In this document: in pieces, positions 50,082 to 59,949 of the stretch
Numbering within the stretch: the stretch's first letter is position 1
Layout of the letters: each line of letters begins with the position of its first letter
From: Ancylobacter sonchi
GTDB taxonomy: Bacteria; Pseudomonadota; Alphaproteobacteria; Rhizobiales; Xanthobacteraceae
Length of the DNA stretch: 64,000 nucleotides
Assembly: GCF_018390695.1 (NCBI RefSeq)
Contig: NZ_JAHBGF010000011.1
Span: 186,001 to 250,000 of the forward strand
Direction of reading: 5' to 3'
Program-made: the position numbers and the translations under genes
The notes under the pieces: generated by a model
What the model was told of the DNA's origin: nothing
Seen by the model: the letters and a program-made list of their open reading frames with translations, nothing else
Databases searched by the model: none

Positions 50082-51191
50082 ATGACGCCGGGCATGATGG
50101 ACACCTTCGCTTCCGCCTCCAAGCCTGCCGCGCCCAAAACCGCAGCGCCCCCCGCGACCGCGTCGCCGGCGGCCGCGCCGGTGCTGAATGTCGGATTCAT
50201 CCTCACCGACAACTTCACCCTGTCGGCCTTTTCGCTGCTGGTCGACCATCTGCGCCTCGCCGCCGATGACGGCGACCGCTCGCGCCCGATCCTGTGCCGC
50301 TGGCGCATCATGGCGGCGAAGGGTGAGCCGATCCGCGCCAGCTGCGGCGTCACCGTCGCCCCGGCCGGGCCCTTCGTCGATCCCGCGCAGTTCAGCTACA
50401 TCGTGGTAGTCGGCGGCCTCTTGCACACCGGCGCCCGGCTCGACGACGAGGCGGTGGCCTATCTCAAGCGGGCGGCCAAGGCCGGCGTGCCGCTGGTCGG
50501 GGTGTGCACCGGCTCATTCGTGCTCGCCCGCGCCGGGCTGATGACCGGGCGGCGCTGCTGCGTCTCCTGGTACCATTATCAGGATTTCCTCGACGAGTTC
50601 CCGCATCACCACCCGGTGGCCGACCGGCTCTATGTCATCGACGGCGACCGCATCACCTGCGCCGGCGGCGGCGGCACCGCCGATCTCGCCACCGCGCTGG
50701 TCGAGAAGCATCTCGGCCGCTCGGTGGCGCAGAAGAGCCGGCATGTGCTGCTGCTCGACCGCGTCCGACCCGGCAACCAGGCGCAGCCGCACCCCCCCAT
50801 CGCCGATCTCGTCGCCGACGACCGCGTGCGCCGCGCCTTGCTGCTGATGGAGCAGAACATGGCCGATCCGCTGCCCATCGCCAGCATCGCACGGCGCCTG
50901 CAGCTCTCCACCCGCCAGCTGGAGCGGCTGTTCCAGACCGTGATGGGGCGCCGCCCGGCCGAGTTCTACCGGCTGATGCGCCTGCGCTATGCCCGCTTCC
51001 TGCTCGACACCACCGGCCGCTCCATCACCGAGATCGCGCTGGAATCCGGCTTCTCGGACTGCGCGCATTTCTCGCGCCAGTTCAAGGCGCTGCACGGCTT
51101 CACCCCCACCGATGCCCGCACCGGCGTCCCGCCCACCGGCGCGCCGGTCCCGGCGCCCTCCAGCCTCGCCGGCCAGCGCCTGTTCGATTGA
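50082..51191 (+). CDS. GlxA/GbdR-type AraC regulator of betaine/sarcosine catabolism
   Basis: A 369-residue regulator: a short low-complexity head, an N-terminal DJ-1/GATase domain (VLNVGFILTDNFTLSAF; nucleophile Cys in VGVCTGSFVLA) and a C-terminal AraC HTH (about 255-340, IARRLQLSTRQLERLF and SGFSDCAHFSRQF). It resembles GbdR/CdhR-family activators that sense glycine betaine or dimethylglycine. Position directly after soxG supports control of sox, gbc and dgc. ATG 50082 or 50094 possible. Confidence 0.88.
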   Translation: MTPGMMDTFASASKPAAPKTAAPPATASPAAAPVLNVGFILTDNFTLSAFSLLVDHLRLAADDGDRSRPILCRWRIMAAKGEPIRASCGVTVAPAGPFVDPAQFSYIVVVGGLLHTGARLDDEAVAYLKRAAKAGVPLVGVCTGSFVLARAGLMTGRRCCVSWYHYQDFLDEFPHHHPVADRLYVIDGDRITCAGGGGTADLATALVEKHLGRSVAQKSRHVLLLDRVRPGNQAQPHPPIADLVADDRVRRALLLMEQNMADPLPIASIARRLQLSTRQLERLFQTVMGRRPAEFYRLMRLRYARFLLDTTGRSITEIALESGFSDCAHFSRQFKALHGFTPTDARTGVPPTGAPVPAPSSLAGQRLFD

Positions 51192-51232
51192 GCGCGCCGC
51201 CGCACCGCAGGACAAACCACAGGGAAATGACG

Positions 51233-51916
51233 ATGGCGAACGGGATCGGCCTCGCGCCGCGCGCGGAGACGGACGCGGCCCTCGACCGGTTGGTGCGCGA
51301 CCTCCTCGCCCGGCCCCGCGAGCGCCGCACGGTGGTGGCGGTCGCCGGCGCTCCCGGCTCGGGCAAGAGCACCCTGGCGGAGATGCTGAAGGCGCGCCTC
51401 GACGCCGCCGCCCCCGGCCTGTCGCAGGTGCTGCCGATGGACGGCTACCACTATGACGACCTGCTCTTGGAGGCGCACGGCCAGCGCCCGCGCAAGGGCG
51501 CGCCCTTCACCTTCGACGTGGACGGGCTGGCGTCGGCGCTCGACCGCCTCAGGCGCGACGACGGGCGCGAGGTGGCGGTGCCGGTGTTCGACCGTGCGCT
51601 GGAGATCGCCCGCGCCGGCGCGCGGCTGATCGGCGCCGAGGCCCGCCTCGTCATCGTCGAGGGCAATTATCTGCTGCTCGACGACCCGGCCTGGGCCGGG
51701 CTGCGCCAGCGCTTCGACGTCACGGTACGGCTCGACGTCCCCCTGCCGACGCTGGAAGCCCGCCTGCGCGCCCGCTGGGCCGGCTTCGGCTATGACGAGG
51801 CGGCGATCCGCGCCAAGCTGGAGGAGAACGACCTGCCCAATGCGCGGCTCGTCGCCACCCGCAGCGTCGCCGCCGACGTCGTCATCGCCAATGACGATCC
51901 GCCGGCCGGCGGCTGA
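51233..51916 (+). CDS. P-loop nucleoside/nucleotide kinase-like protein
   Basis: A 227-residue P-loop protein of the uridine-kinase/PanK-like superfamily. Walker A GAPGSGKST, MDGYHYDDLLLEA (substrate-loop Asp) and a lid with RARWAGFGYDE are visible. It resembles E. coli YggC-like kinases of unknown small-molecule substrate. AGGGAA precedes ATG 51233 (MANGIGL). Confidence 0.8.
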   Translation: MANGIGLAPRAETDAALDRLVRDLLARPRERRTVVAVAGAPGSGKSTLAEMLKARLDAAAPGLSQVLPMDGYHYDDLLLEAHGQRPRKGAPFTFDVDGLASALDRLRRDDGREVAVPVFDRALEIARAGARLIGAEARLVIVEGNYLLLDDPAWAGLRQRFDVTVRLDVPLPTLEARLRARWAGFGYDEAAIRAKLEENDLPNARLVATRSVAADVVIANDDPPAGG

Positions 51917-52017
51917 ACGCACACCCGTCGCGGCCGGCCATTTCGGATCTGCGGTTTCGGATTTCCCCTGCCGGCAAACCGCCCTAGGATCGCGCCGCAT
52001 CACGCGAGGAGATCCCG

Positions 52018-52821
52018 ATGAGCACACCCGCCCCCATCCGCATCGGCATTGGCGGCTGGACCTTCGAACCCTGGCGCGGCAGCTTCTATCCGGACGGGCT
52101 CGCCCAGAAGCGCGAGCTGGAATATGCCGCCGGCAAACTGACCGCCATCGAGGTCAACGGCACCTATTACGGCTCGCAGAAGCCGGAGAGCTTCGCCAAA
52201 TGGCATGACGAGACACCGGACGGCTTCGTCTTCGCGCTCAAGGGCCCGCGCTTCGCCACCAATCGCCGGGTGCTGGCCGAGGCCGGCTCCTCCATCGAGA
52301 AGTTCGTCACCAGCGGCATCGCCGAGCTGAAGGCCAAGCTCGGCCCGATCAACTGGCAGTTCATGGCCACCAAGAAGTTCGATCCCGACGATTTCGCCGC
52401 CTTCCTCAAGTTGCTGCCGAAGACCCATGAGGGCCGCGCCCTGCGCCACGTCGTCGAAGTCCGGCACGAGAGCTTCCGCCACAAGGATTTCGTCGCGCTG
52501 GCCCGCGAGCACGGCATCGGCGTGGTGATCGCCGGCGACAGCGAGCACCCGCTGATCGCCGACCTCACCGCCCCCTTCGTCTATGCCCGCATCATGGGCA
52601 CCGGCGAGGCGCACCCGAAGGGCTATTCCGACGCCGAGCTCGACGCCTGGGCGAGCCGCACCCGCCACTGGGCGGCCGGCCGCACCCCGCCGGACCTCGG
52701 CAACACCCTGCTGGCCGAGCCGGCGCCGGAGACCCCGCGCGAGACCTTCCTGTTCGTCATCAGCGGCCACAAGGTGCGCAACCCGCACGCCGCCATGGAG
52801 CTGATCGAACGCACGCGGTGA
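52018..52821 (+). CDS. DUF72 family protein
   Basis: A 267-residue TIM-barrel-type DUF72 protein (IGIGGWTFEPWRGSFYPDGL, TAIEVNGTYYGS, VEVRHESF, HKVRNPHAAMEL). Widespread, function unknown, possibly an endonuclease-like or nucleic-acid-linked fold. GAGGAGATCCCG precedes the ATG. Confidence 0.92.
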   Translation: MSTPAPIRIGIGGWTFEPWRGSFYPDGLAQKRELEYAAGKLTAIEVNGTYYGSQKPESFAKWHDETPDGFVFALKGPRFATNRRVLAEAGSSIEKFVTSGIAELKAKLGPINWQFMATKKFDPDDFAAFLKLLPKTHEGRALRHVVEVRHESFRHKDFVALAREHGIGVVIAGDSEHPLIADLTAPFVYARIMGTGEAHPKGYSDAELDAWASRTRHWAAGRTPPDLGNTLLAEPAPETPRETFLFVISGHKVRNPHAAMELIERTR

Positions 52822-52827
52822 ACGGGG

Positions 52828-53556
52828 TCAGCGCAGCGTGAGCCGCACATAGTCGCCGCTGACGGCGAGCTGCGTCGCCGCCGCCGGGTCGTTCGGCCGG
52901 GAGGTGTCGACCAGCGCCGCCTTGGCGTCGACCCGCCAGCCCACCGGCGCGGTGGCGCCGAGATCGACGGTGGCGTCGAGCGCCCCGGCGCTGAGACGCA
53001 AGGCGCGCGGCGCCCGCTCCGCCGCCCCGGCGAGGTCGAGCCGTGCCCGCAGCGCCGCGCCGCTCAGCTCCGCCGTCTCCACCGAACCGGCCAGCGTCAC
53101 GTCGCCCGCGCGGGTGCCGAGGTCGAGCACGCCGAAGCGCCCGTCGAGCCGCGCCTCCACCGCGTCGAGGCCGATCCGCACCGCCGCGCCCTCCGGCAGC
53201 CGCGCCGTCACCTCCACCACGCAGTCGGAGGCCTCGAAGGCCGAGGGCGTGACCACGTTCACATGCAGAACCGCACCCGCGACCCACATGCGACTGTCGC
53301 TGCGGCAGTCATTGTAGAACCAGCTCGAATACCAGCGGGCGAACCAGCCCTCGCGACGGGTGCCGAGCCGCGCCTCGGCCGGCCCGTCGCCGGCGGTGAG
53401 CCGCACATGTGCGGCGTCGCCGGCGATCTCGATCTCGCGCACCCCGGCAAGGTCGAGCCGCGCCTCGCCGGCAACCGCGCCGCCCGGCCGGGCGAGCAGC
53501 AGGATGAGGGCGGCGAGCAGCAGGGCGGAAGGCGTCAGGGGATAGAGCGGCAGCAT
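52828..53556 (-). CDS. Secreted beta-helix-like protein (DUF2807-like adhesin fold), hypothetical
   Basis: A 242-residue exported protein with signal peptide (LTPSALLLAALILLLARPGG) and repeating short strands (VRIGLDAVEARLDGRFGVLDLGTRAGDVTLAG, read as successive segments) like head-GIN/DUF2807 domains. An unpaired Cys pair (NDCRSDS, SDCVVEV) may form a disulfide. GGAGACCCGCC precedes ATG 53556. Function unknown. Confidence 0.7.
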   Translation of the reverse strand: MLPLYPLTPSALLLAALILLLARPGGAVAGEARLDLAGVREIEIAGDAAHVRLTAGDGPAEARLGTRREGWFARWYSSWFYNDCRSDSRMWVAGAVLHVNVVTPSAFEASDCVVEVTARLPEGAAVRIGLDAVEARLDGRFGVLDLGTRAGDVTLAGSVETAELSGAALRARLDLAGAAERAPRALRLSAGALDATVDLGATAPVGWRVDAKAALVDTSRPNDPAAATQLAVSGDYVRLTLR

Positions 53557-53724
53557 GGCGGGTCTCCGTCGAGAGCGCGATCGCCGAGCGACGATCGCGG
53601 GGTGGCATTCCCCGCCATCCCGCCGAAACACCGCCGCCGCCGCGACCTCGATCGCGTTTCAGGTCGACCTTGAGCGCGATCCGGGCCAGAACAGGCCGAA
53701 TCCGCGCGCGTCACCCCTCCCCCG

Positions 53725-54831
53725 ATGATCTTCGTCCCGCTGCCCTTCGTCGTCGCCTTGCTGCTGGTCCTGCTCGCCATCCGCCTCGTGCGGACGCAGG
53801 AGGACGGCCGGCATCACCGCCTGTTCCTCGCCCTCATCGGCGCCTATGCGCTGCAATCGGTGCTGATCGGCCTGCGCTGGGGCTACGACATCCGCGCCGT
53901 GCTGCCGTTCCAGGTGGTGCTGGCGAGCCTCATCGCGCCGCTGGCCTTCCTCGCCTTCCGCAGCCTCGCCAGCGCCGGACCGGAGAGCGGCGCGCGCCCG
54001 GCTTGGCTGTGGCCGCATCTGCTGCTGCCGCCGCTCGTGCTGGCCGGGCTAGTGCGCTTCCTGCCCTCGCCGGTCGGTCCCGCGGTGGTGGCGCTGTTCC
54101 TCGGCTATGGCGCGGCGCTGTTCTGGCTGGCCCGGCGCGGGCCGGACGCGCTCATCTCCTCGCGGCTCGACGGCGCGCTGCGCTCCTATCGCGCGCTCAT
54201 CTTCACCGCCGCCGCGCTGGTCGGCTCGGCGCTGGTGGACGTGGTGATCTCCTTCGATCTCGATTGGAGCGGCGGGCGCCACACGCCTTTGATCATCGCG
54301 CTGTTCAACATGGTGACGCTGCTGGCGCTCGGCGCCGCCGCCGCTACCGCCGATGCCGGCGCCAGCCCGGCCCCTCCCCCGGCGCCTGCCCCCGAGGCCC
54401 GGGCCACAGAACTCGCCGTGGAATTCCCCGCGCTGCCGGCGCCGGACGAGCCCGACGAAGCCGCCTTGCGCGCGGCGGACCTCGCCATCCTCGCCCGCCT
54501 CGACGCGCTGATGGCCGAGCGCCGGCTCTACACCGATGTCGACCTCGATCTCGGCCGCCTCGCCCGCCGGCTCTCTCTGCCGGCACGGCGGCTGTCGGAG
54601 GCGATCAACCGCGTCCACTCGATGAGCGTGTCGCATTATGTGAACGGCCTCAGGGTCGCCGAGGCGCAGCGCCTGCTCGGCGAGACCGACCTGCCGGTGA
54701 CGCGGGTGATGCTGGAGGCCGGCTTCCTCACCAAGTCGAACTTCAACCGGGAATTCCGCCGCCTCGCGGGCATGAGCCCGTCGGAATGGCGCGCCGCCAA
54801 CCGCGCACCCGCCCCGGCCCAGCCCGCCTAG
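53725..54831 (+). CDS. Membrane-bound AraC-family regulator
   Basis: A 368-residue protein with about seven hydrophobic helices (residues 5-215), a Pro/Ala linker and a cytoplasmic AraC HTH domain (about 265-358, LARRLSLPARRLSEAINR and EAGFLTKSNFNREFRR). Membrane AraC proteins sense extracytoplasmic or membrane signals. It converges on the EamA gene. The target is unknown. Confidence 0.85.
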   Translation: MIFVPLPFVVALLLVLLAIRLVRTQEDGRHHRLFLALIGAYALQSVLIGLRWGYDIRAVLPFQVVLASLIAPLAFLAFRSLASAGPESGARPAWLWPHLLLPPLVLAGLVRFLPSPVGPAVVALFLGYGAALFWLARRGPDALISSRLDGALRSYRALIFTAAALVGSALVDVVISFDLDWSGGRHTPLIIALFNMVTLLALGAAAATADAGASPAPPPAPAPEARATELAVEFPALPAPDEPDEAALRAADLAILARLDALMAERRLYTDVDLDLGRLARRLSLPARRLSEAINRVHSMSVSHYVNGLRVAEAQRLLGETDLPVTRVMLEAGFLTKSNFNREFRRLAGMSPSEWRAANRAPAPAQPA

Positions 54832-54846
54832 GGTCGCTCGTCGCCG

Positions 54847-55284
54847 TCAGCCTTTATACGCGACCAGCACCGCCCCGGCGGCGATCAGCGCGACGCCGAG
54901 CCAGTTCGGCCCGGAGAGCTTCTCGCCGAGGAAGATCACCCCGAACACCGCCACCAGCACGACGCTCATCTTGTCGACCGGCGCCACCCGCGCCGCGTCG
55001 CCGATGCGCAGGGCACGGAAATAGCAGACCCAGCTCAGCCCGGTCGCCAGCCCCGACAGCACCAGGAACAGCCCGCTGCGCGGGCTTATCGTGCCGATCC
55101 CCTGCCAGCCGCCGGTGGCGGTGAGGATCAGGCTGATGGCGGCGAGGATCACCACCGTGCGGATGAAGGTGGCGAAGTCGGCCCCGACATTCTCCACGCC
55201 GATCTTGCCGAAGATGGCGGTGAGCGCGGCGAACCCCGCCGACAGGATGGCCCAGAACAGCCAGGATTCGAGCGGTGCATTCAT
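54847..55284 (-). CDS. Single-domain EamA/DMT membrane protein
   Basis: A 145-residue five-helix EamA half-transporter (LFWAILSAGFAALTAIFGKIGV to GVALIAAGAVLVAYKG). Only one EamA repeat, so it would work as a dimer. ATG 55284 (MNAPLESW) is chosen; ATG 55299 would add five residues. Confidence 0.85.
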   Translation of the reverse strand: MNAPLESWLFWAILSAGFAALTAIFGKIGVENVGADFATFIRTVVILAAISLILTATGGWQGIGTISPRSGLFLVLSGLATGLSWVCYFRALRIGDAARVAPVDKMSVVLVAVFGVIFLGEKLSGPNWLGVALIAAGAVLVAYKG

Positions 55285-55543
55285 CTCGCCATTCCCCATC
55301 TCGCGTCGCGTCTCGCGCGGTATCCGGCGCCGGACGGCGCCGCCATGTCTGCCCAAAATGCCGGCTTGCCCGCCCCATTGCCCGCCGATGTCGCTTTTAG
55401 GAAAGTTGCCGTCGCAATCGTGAAAGTCAGCACGCGGCCTCCGTCGAACAATTCCAATCCGAGGCCACGCACCGCGCCAGCGCGCGGGGGGAAGCCGGCG
55501 CCGGGCCGGCGGGCGTTGCCGATCCGGGCGAGGGAGACCTGCG

Positions 55544-56803
55544 ATGCTCGATTCCACCGATACGCCGCTGAAGGCCCTGCTGCGCCGGCGCAAGCCCGGC
55601 TACAGCCTCGAGTCTCCCTTCTACACCAGCCCGGAGATCTTCAAGGCCGATCTCGACATCATTTTCGGCCATCACTGGATCTTCGTCGGCGTCGAGCCCG
55701 ACATCGCCGAGCCGGGCGACGCCATGACGGTGGAGATCGGCACCACCTCGGTGATCATCGCCCGCGACGACGACATGAATGTCTGCGCCTTCCACAATGT
55801 GTGCCGCCACCGCGGCGCCCGGCTGGTGCTGGACTACAAGACCACGGTCGGCAACCTCGTCTGCCGCTACCATTCCTGGACCTACGGCCTCGATGGCAAG
55901 CTCCTGTTCGCCGAGCACATGGGCGGCGGCTTCGATCCGTCCTGCCACGGCCTGAAGCCGGTGCATGTGCGCTCGCTGGAAGGGCTGATCTTCATCTGCC
56001 TCTCGGACGACCCGCCGGCGGATTTCGACGTGATGGCGGCGAAGATGGCGCCCTATCTCGCCCCGCACGATCTGAAGAACGCCAAGGTCGCCTTCGAGAA
56101 GGACATCATCGAGCCCGGCAACTGGAAGCTCACCATGGAGAACAACCGCGAGTGCTATCACTGCGCGGGCAACCATCCCGAGCTCACCGTGCCCTTGTTC
56201 GCCTATGGCTTCGGCTTCGCGCCGGAGGAGCTCGACGAGCACGGCCGCAAGGAGGCCGAGGACTACGCGCAGCTGATCACCTCCTCGCATCGCGAATGGG
56301 AGAGCTGCGGCTTTCCCTCGACGATGATGGAGCACCTCGACGACATGATCACCGGCTTCCGCACCGAGCGCCTGCCGCTGGCCGGCGACGGCGAGAGCCA
56401 CACCGGCGACACCAGGGCGGCCTGCAAGAAGCTGCTCGGCCGGATCAACGACCCCAAGCACGGCGCGCTGCATTTCTGGACGCAGCCGAATTCGTGGCAC
56501 CATTTCATGTCCGACCACGCGGTGGTGTTCTCGGTGCTGCCGCTCGACGCCGAGCGCTCGCTGCTGCGCACCAAATGGCTGGTGCACAAGGACGCGGTCG
56601 AGGGCGTCGACTACGACGTCGAGAACCTCGTCGCGGTGTGGGACGCCACCAACGATCAGGATTCGACGCTGGTCGGCTACTGCCAGGAAGGCGCCCGCTC
56701 GCCGGCCTACGAGCCCGGCCCCTATTCGCCGCACACCGAGATGCTCGTGGACAAGTTCTGCAACTGGTACATCGGCCGCATGGCCGACCATGTCGGGCGG
56801 TGA
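55544..56803 (+). CDS. gbcA: Glycine betaine monooxygenase, Rieske oxygenase subunit
   Basis: A 419-residue Rieske non-heme iron oxygenase that demethylates glycine betaine to dimethylglycine and formaldehyde. The Rieske ligands are Cys87/His89 (CRHRG) and Cys107/His110 (CRYHSW); the mononuclear iron site has His206 and His211 in ECYHCAGNH. Stachydrine demethylase is the nearest alternative; the gbcB reductase next door and dgcAB downstream favour betaine. The start is ATG 55544 with GGGCGAGGGAGA upstream. Confidence 0.92.
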   Translation: MLDSTDTPLKALLRRRKPGYSLESPFYTSPEIFKADLDIIFGHHWIFVGVEPDIAEPGDAMTVEIGTTSVIIARDDDMNVCAFHNVCRHRGARLVLDYKTTVGNLVCRYHSWTYGLDGKLLFAEHMGGGFDPSCHGLKPVHVRSLEGLIFICLSDDPPADFDVMAAKMAPYLAPHDLKNAKVAFEKDIIEPGNWKLTMENNRECYHCAGNHPELTVPLFAYGFGFAPEELDEHGRKEAEDYAQLITSSHREWESCGFPSTMMEHLDDMITGFRTERLPLAGDGESHTGDTRAACKKLLGRINDPKHGALHFWTQPNSWHHFMSDHAVVFSVLPLDAERSLLRTKWLVHKDAVEGVDYDVENLVAVWDATNDQDSTLVGYCQEGARSPAYEPGPYSPHTEMLVDKFCNWYIGRMADHVGR

Positions 56804-56817
56804 GGCGGCAGACGACC

Positions 56818-58008
56818 ATGGACGCCCTCGCCCCGCTCTCCTCGCCCGAACCCGCCGCCCTGCGCCTCGCGGCCTCGCTTCCCGAGTGGAACCCGGAGGC
56901 CGACGACGCCCTCGTCGTGCGCGCGGTGCGCGACGAGACGCCGGACGTGAAGACCTTCGTGCTCGTGCCGCGCAGCCCCTGCCTGTTCCGCTACGCCCCC
57001 GGCCAGTTCCTCACCTTGGAACTGGAGATCGGCGGCGAGACCATCAACCGCTGCTACACCATCGCCTCGGCCCCCACCCGCCCGCACACCCTCTCCATCA
57101 CCGTGAAGCGGGTGCCGGGCGGCCCGGTGTCGAACTTCCTGCACGACCACATCAGGCCGGGCTCGGTCATCCGTGCCGTCGGGCCGATGGGGGATTTCTC
57201 CTGCTTCCTGCAGGGCACGGGAGGCGTTGCCGGCCGGGCGCCGAAATATCTGTTCCTGTCCGGCGGCTCCGGCATCACGCCGCTGATGTCGATGGCGCGC
57301 TCGTTCCACGATCTCGCCGAGCCGCGCGACATCACCTTCGTGCATGCCGCCCGCTCGCCGGTGGACATCATCTTCCGCGACGAATTGGAGCTGATGGCCC
57401 GCAACCAGCCCGGCCAGTTCCGCTTCGCGCCGATCTGCGAGGCCGACAGCCCGTTCGAGCCCTGGCACGGCCTGCGCGGCCGGCTCAATCTCGGCCTGCT
57501 CAACCACATCGCGCCCGACTACAGGGAACGCGAGATCTTCGTCTGCGGCCCCTCGCCCTTCATGGCGGCGGTGCGGGAGATGCTGAAGGGCGCCGGCTTC
57601 GACATGAACAGCCATCACGAGGAGAGCTTCGACTTCGCCGAGCTGGCCAGCGCCGAGCCGGAGATCGCCGCCGAAGTCATCGCCGCCGAGGTGATCGAGG
57701 CGGAAGGATCGAAAGCGGAAGCCAAGGCGGCCGAGCCGCAGGTCGCGACCTACACTGTCACCTTCGCCAAGCAGAACCGCAGCATCGAGGTGCGGTCGGA
57801 CACGTTCGTGCTGGATGCCGCGCGGCGCAACGGCGTGCGGCTGCCCTCCTCCTGCTCGAAGGGGCTGTGCGGCACCTGCAAGTCGAAGCTGGTTTCGGGA
57901 ACCGTCGACATGAAGCATGGCGGCGGCATCCGCCAGCGCGAGATCGACGCCGGCATGGCGCTGTTGTGCTGCTCCAAGCCGACCTCCGACCTCGTCGTCG
58001 ATCGCTGA
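56818..58008 (+). CDS. gbcB: Glycine betaine monooxygenase reductase subunit
   Basis: A 396-residue NAD(P)H:ferredoxin-type reductase feeding electrons to GbcA. FAD motif RCYTIAS (78-84), NAD motif SGGSGITP (148-155), an Ala/Glu-rich linker (about 279-307) and a C-terminal plant-type [2Fe-2S] domain with Cys346, Cys351, Cys354 and Cys384. ATG 56818 lies 14 bases after the gbcA stop, so the two are co-transcribed. The linker is unusually long and charged. Confidence 0.93.
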   Translation: MDALAPLSSPEPAALRLAASLPEWNPEADDALVVRAVRDETPDVKTFVLVPRSPCLFRYAPGQFLTLELEIGGETINRCYTIASAPTRPHTLSITVKRVPGGPVSNFLHDHIRPGSVIRAVGPMGDFSCFLQGTGGVAGRAPKYLFLSGGSGITPLMSMARSFHDLAEPRDITFVHAARSPVDIIFRDELELMARNQPGQFRFAPICEADSPFEPWHGLRGRLNLGLLNHIAPDYREREIFVCGPSPFMAAVREMLKGAGFDMNSHHEESFDFAELASAEPEIAAEVIAAEVIEAEGSKAEAKAAEPQVATYTVTFAKQNRSIEVRSDTFVLDAARRNGVRLPSSCSKGLCGTCKSKLVSGTVDMKHGGGIRQREIDAGMALLCCSKPTSDLVVDR

Positions 58009-58066
58009 TCGGCCTCACGGCACGAATCTATCGGCCGGACCGGCGAAATCGGCCCGACCGTCCACC

Positions 58067-58714
58067 TCACTGCGCAGAGGCGGAGCCCGGGCGCACCAGG
58101 CCGGTGGCGAAATCGGAGGCGTCGTCGACCGCCTTCTTCAGCGTGCCGGCCGCCTCGCTGCCCGCCGACACCACCGCCGCCTTGGCCTTGTCGATCATCT
58201 CGACGCCATCTTCCCATTTCGGCAGCGAAAACAACGCGTTGCTCTCCTGCGGCGCCGGCGCGTCCACCACCTGGTAGGTCGGCGCGCCCCCCGTGGCGGC
58301 GGACGCCTCGGTATAGTTGGACCGCTCGATCAGCGGATCGCGGCTGTCGCAATCGTCGGTACAGCGGTCGAAGCGCTCGACCCCCTGCGGCAGCGCCGCG
58401 GCGGCCGACTTGCGAGCCGTCTCGTCAACCTTATGATTTGCAATAACTTTTTCGACCTTCGGCGGCGTGTACACCGCGTCCGATTCGATGGCGCGCACAT
58501 AGGTCGGCGCCGGATGCCCCCCGTGACTTTCGGGGGCCGCTTCCGCCGGCGGCGGCAGGACCACCTGCGCAACCGGCTGGGGAGCCGGGGTGTCGCCGGT
58601 GAAAATCGCCGCGCGCATCAGCACCGTGCTACCGGCCGTCACCGCCAGCGCGAAGCCGAACGGCAGCGCCGCCCGACGCATCCAGCCTTGAGAACGGAAG
58701 AAAAACAATGACAT
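58067..58714 (-). CDS. Hypothetical secreted/membrane-anchored protein
   Basis: A 215-residue protein with an N-terminal TM or signal segment (about residues 13-36, AALPFGFALAVTAGSTVLM), a Pro-rich linker and two Cys in RCTDDCDS that could form a disulfide. It lies between gbcB and a second GlxA regulator on the opposite strand. No family recognised. Confidence 0.65.
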   Translation of the reverse strand: MSLFFFRSQGWMRRAALPFGFALAVTAGSTVLMRAAIFTGDTPAPQPVAQVVLPPPAEAAPESHGGHPAPTYVRAIESDAVYTPPKVEKVIANHKVDETARKSAAAALPQGVERFDRCTDDCDSRDPLIERSNYTEASAATGGAPTYQVVDAPAPQESNALFSLPKWEDGVEMIDKAKAAVVSAGSEAAGTLKKAVDDASDFATGLVRPGSASAQ

Positions 58715-58875
58715 GACAAGAATCCCACGCGACGAGAAAACCCCGTTCGCCTATTGATGTCGTGCGTCAGGACATTTTTGCGGCAGCTTTCTTGCCTCCT
58801 CATGTCGAGGAGTGGGAATTTTGACAGCAGCCGGCCGTCAGATTCCGGCCCAGCACGCCGCCCGGAACGCCGCCC

Positions 58876-59874
58876 ATGCGCCCGACCCTCGATCTCGCCA
58901 GCATCGCCTCGGTAGGCTTCCTCACCCTGCCGAACCATTCCATGGTGGCGACCGTCAACGCGCTCGAAGCGTTGCGTATGGCGAATTATGTTTCCGAATC
59001 AAACATTTACTCGTGGCATCTCCTGACGCCTGACGCCGCCGTGGGCGAGGCCAGCAATGGTCTTTCCCTCTCCCCGGCCCGCCCGCTGGCGGAGGCGAAG
59101 GCGGTCGATCTGCTGCTGGTCTGTGGCGGCATCGACATACGCCACGCCGCCTCTCCGGCGGTCACCGATGCGCTCCGCCGCCACGCCCGGCGCGGCACCG
59201 CGCTCGGTGCGCTGTGCACCGGCAGCTTCGTGCTCGCCGAAGCCGGCCTGCTCGACCACCGCCGCTGCGCCATCCACTGGGAGAACCTCGCCGCGATTCG
59301 CGAGGAGTTCCAGCATGTTGACTTCATCGAGGCGCCCTTCGTCATCGATGGCGACCGACTCACCTGCACCGGCGGCGTCGCTCCGATGCGGATGATGCTG
59401 GCACTGATCGCCGCCCGTTGCGGCCGCGACCTCGCCGACCGGGTGGCGGAACAGTTCATCCTGGAGCCCGGCACACCCGCCCGCCGCCCCTCCGCCCGCC
59501 CACGCCCGGCGCTGCCCGACCCGACGCTGGCCCGCGCCGTGCGCCTCATGCAGGCGACGCTGGAGGAGCCCCCCGGCATCGCGGCCATCGCCCGACGCAT
59601 CGAGGTGTCGCCCCGCCAGCTCGAGCGGCTGTTCCGCCAATATCTCGGCGCGACGCCCACCGCCTATCATCTCGGCTTACGCCTTGATCGCGCTCGGGAA
59701 TTGCTACGACTATCGACACTGCCCGTCACCGATGTCGGCCTTGCCTGCGGCTTCCGGTCGGCGGCGCATTTCTCCACCGCCTATACCCGGCGCTTCGGCC
59801 GGCCGCCGCGGGCCGAGCGGGCCGCCGCCGATCTCGGCGCACTACCTATGGCATTGACCGGACAAAGAGATTAA
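58876..59874 (+). CDS. GlxA-family AraC regulator (second copy)
   Basis: A 332-residue regulator: DJ-1/GATase N-domain (SVGFLTLPNHSMVATVNALE; Cys in GALCTGSFVLAEAG) and C-terminal AraC HTH (about 235-315). It resembles GbdR/CdhR and lies between gbcAB and dgcA, so it likely controls betaine or dimethylglycine genes. Differs in the N-domain from the regulator at 50082-51191. Confidence 0.88.
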   Translation: MRPTLDLASIASVGFLTLPNHSMVATVNALEALRMANYVSESNIYSWHLLTPDAAVGEASNGLSLSPARPLAEAKAVDLLLVCGGIDIRHAASPAVTDALRRHARRGTALGALCTGSFVLAEAGLLDHRRCAIHWENLAAIREEFQHVDFIEAPFVIDGDRLTCTGGVAPMRMMLALIAARCGRDLADRVAEQFILEPGTPARRPSARPRPALPDPTLARAVRLMQATLEEPPGIAAIARRIEVSPRQLERLFRQYLGATPTAYHLGLRLDRARELLRLSTLPVTDVGLACGFRSAAHFSTAYTRRFGRPPRAERAAADLGALPMALTGQRD

Positions 59875-59949
59875 TCCCGGAAGGACCGAACACCGCTTCG
59901 CCGCTTTTCCCTTTCCACAAGGACGCGGTCACTGCCGCGCTGATCGCCG

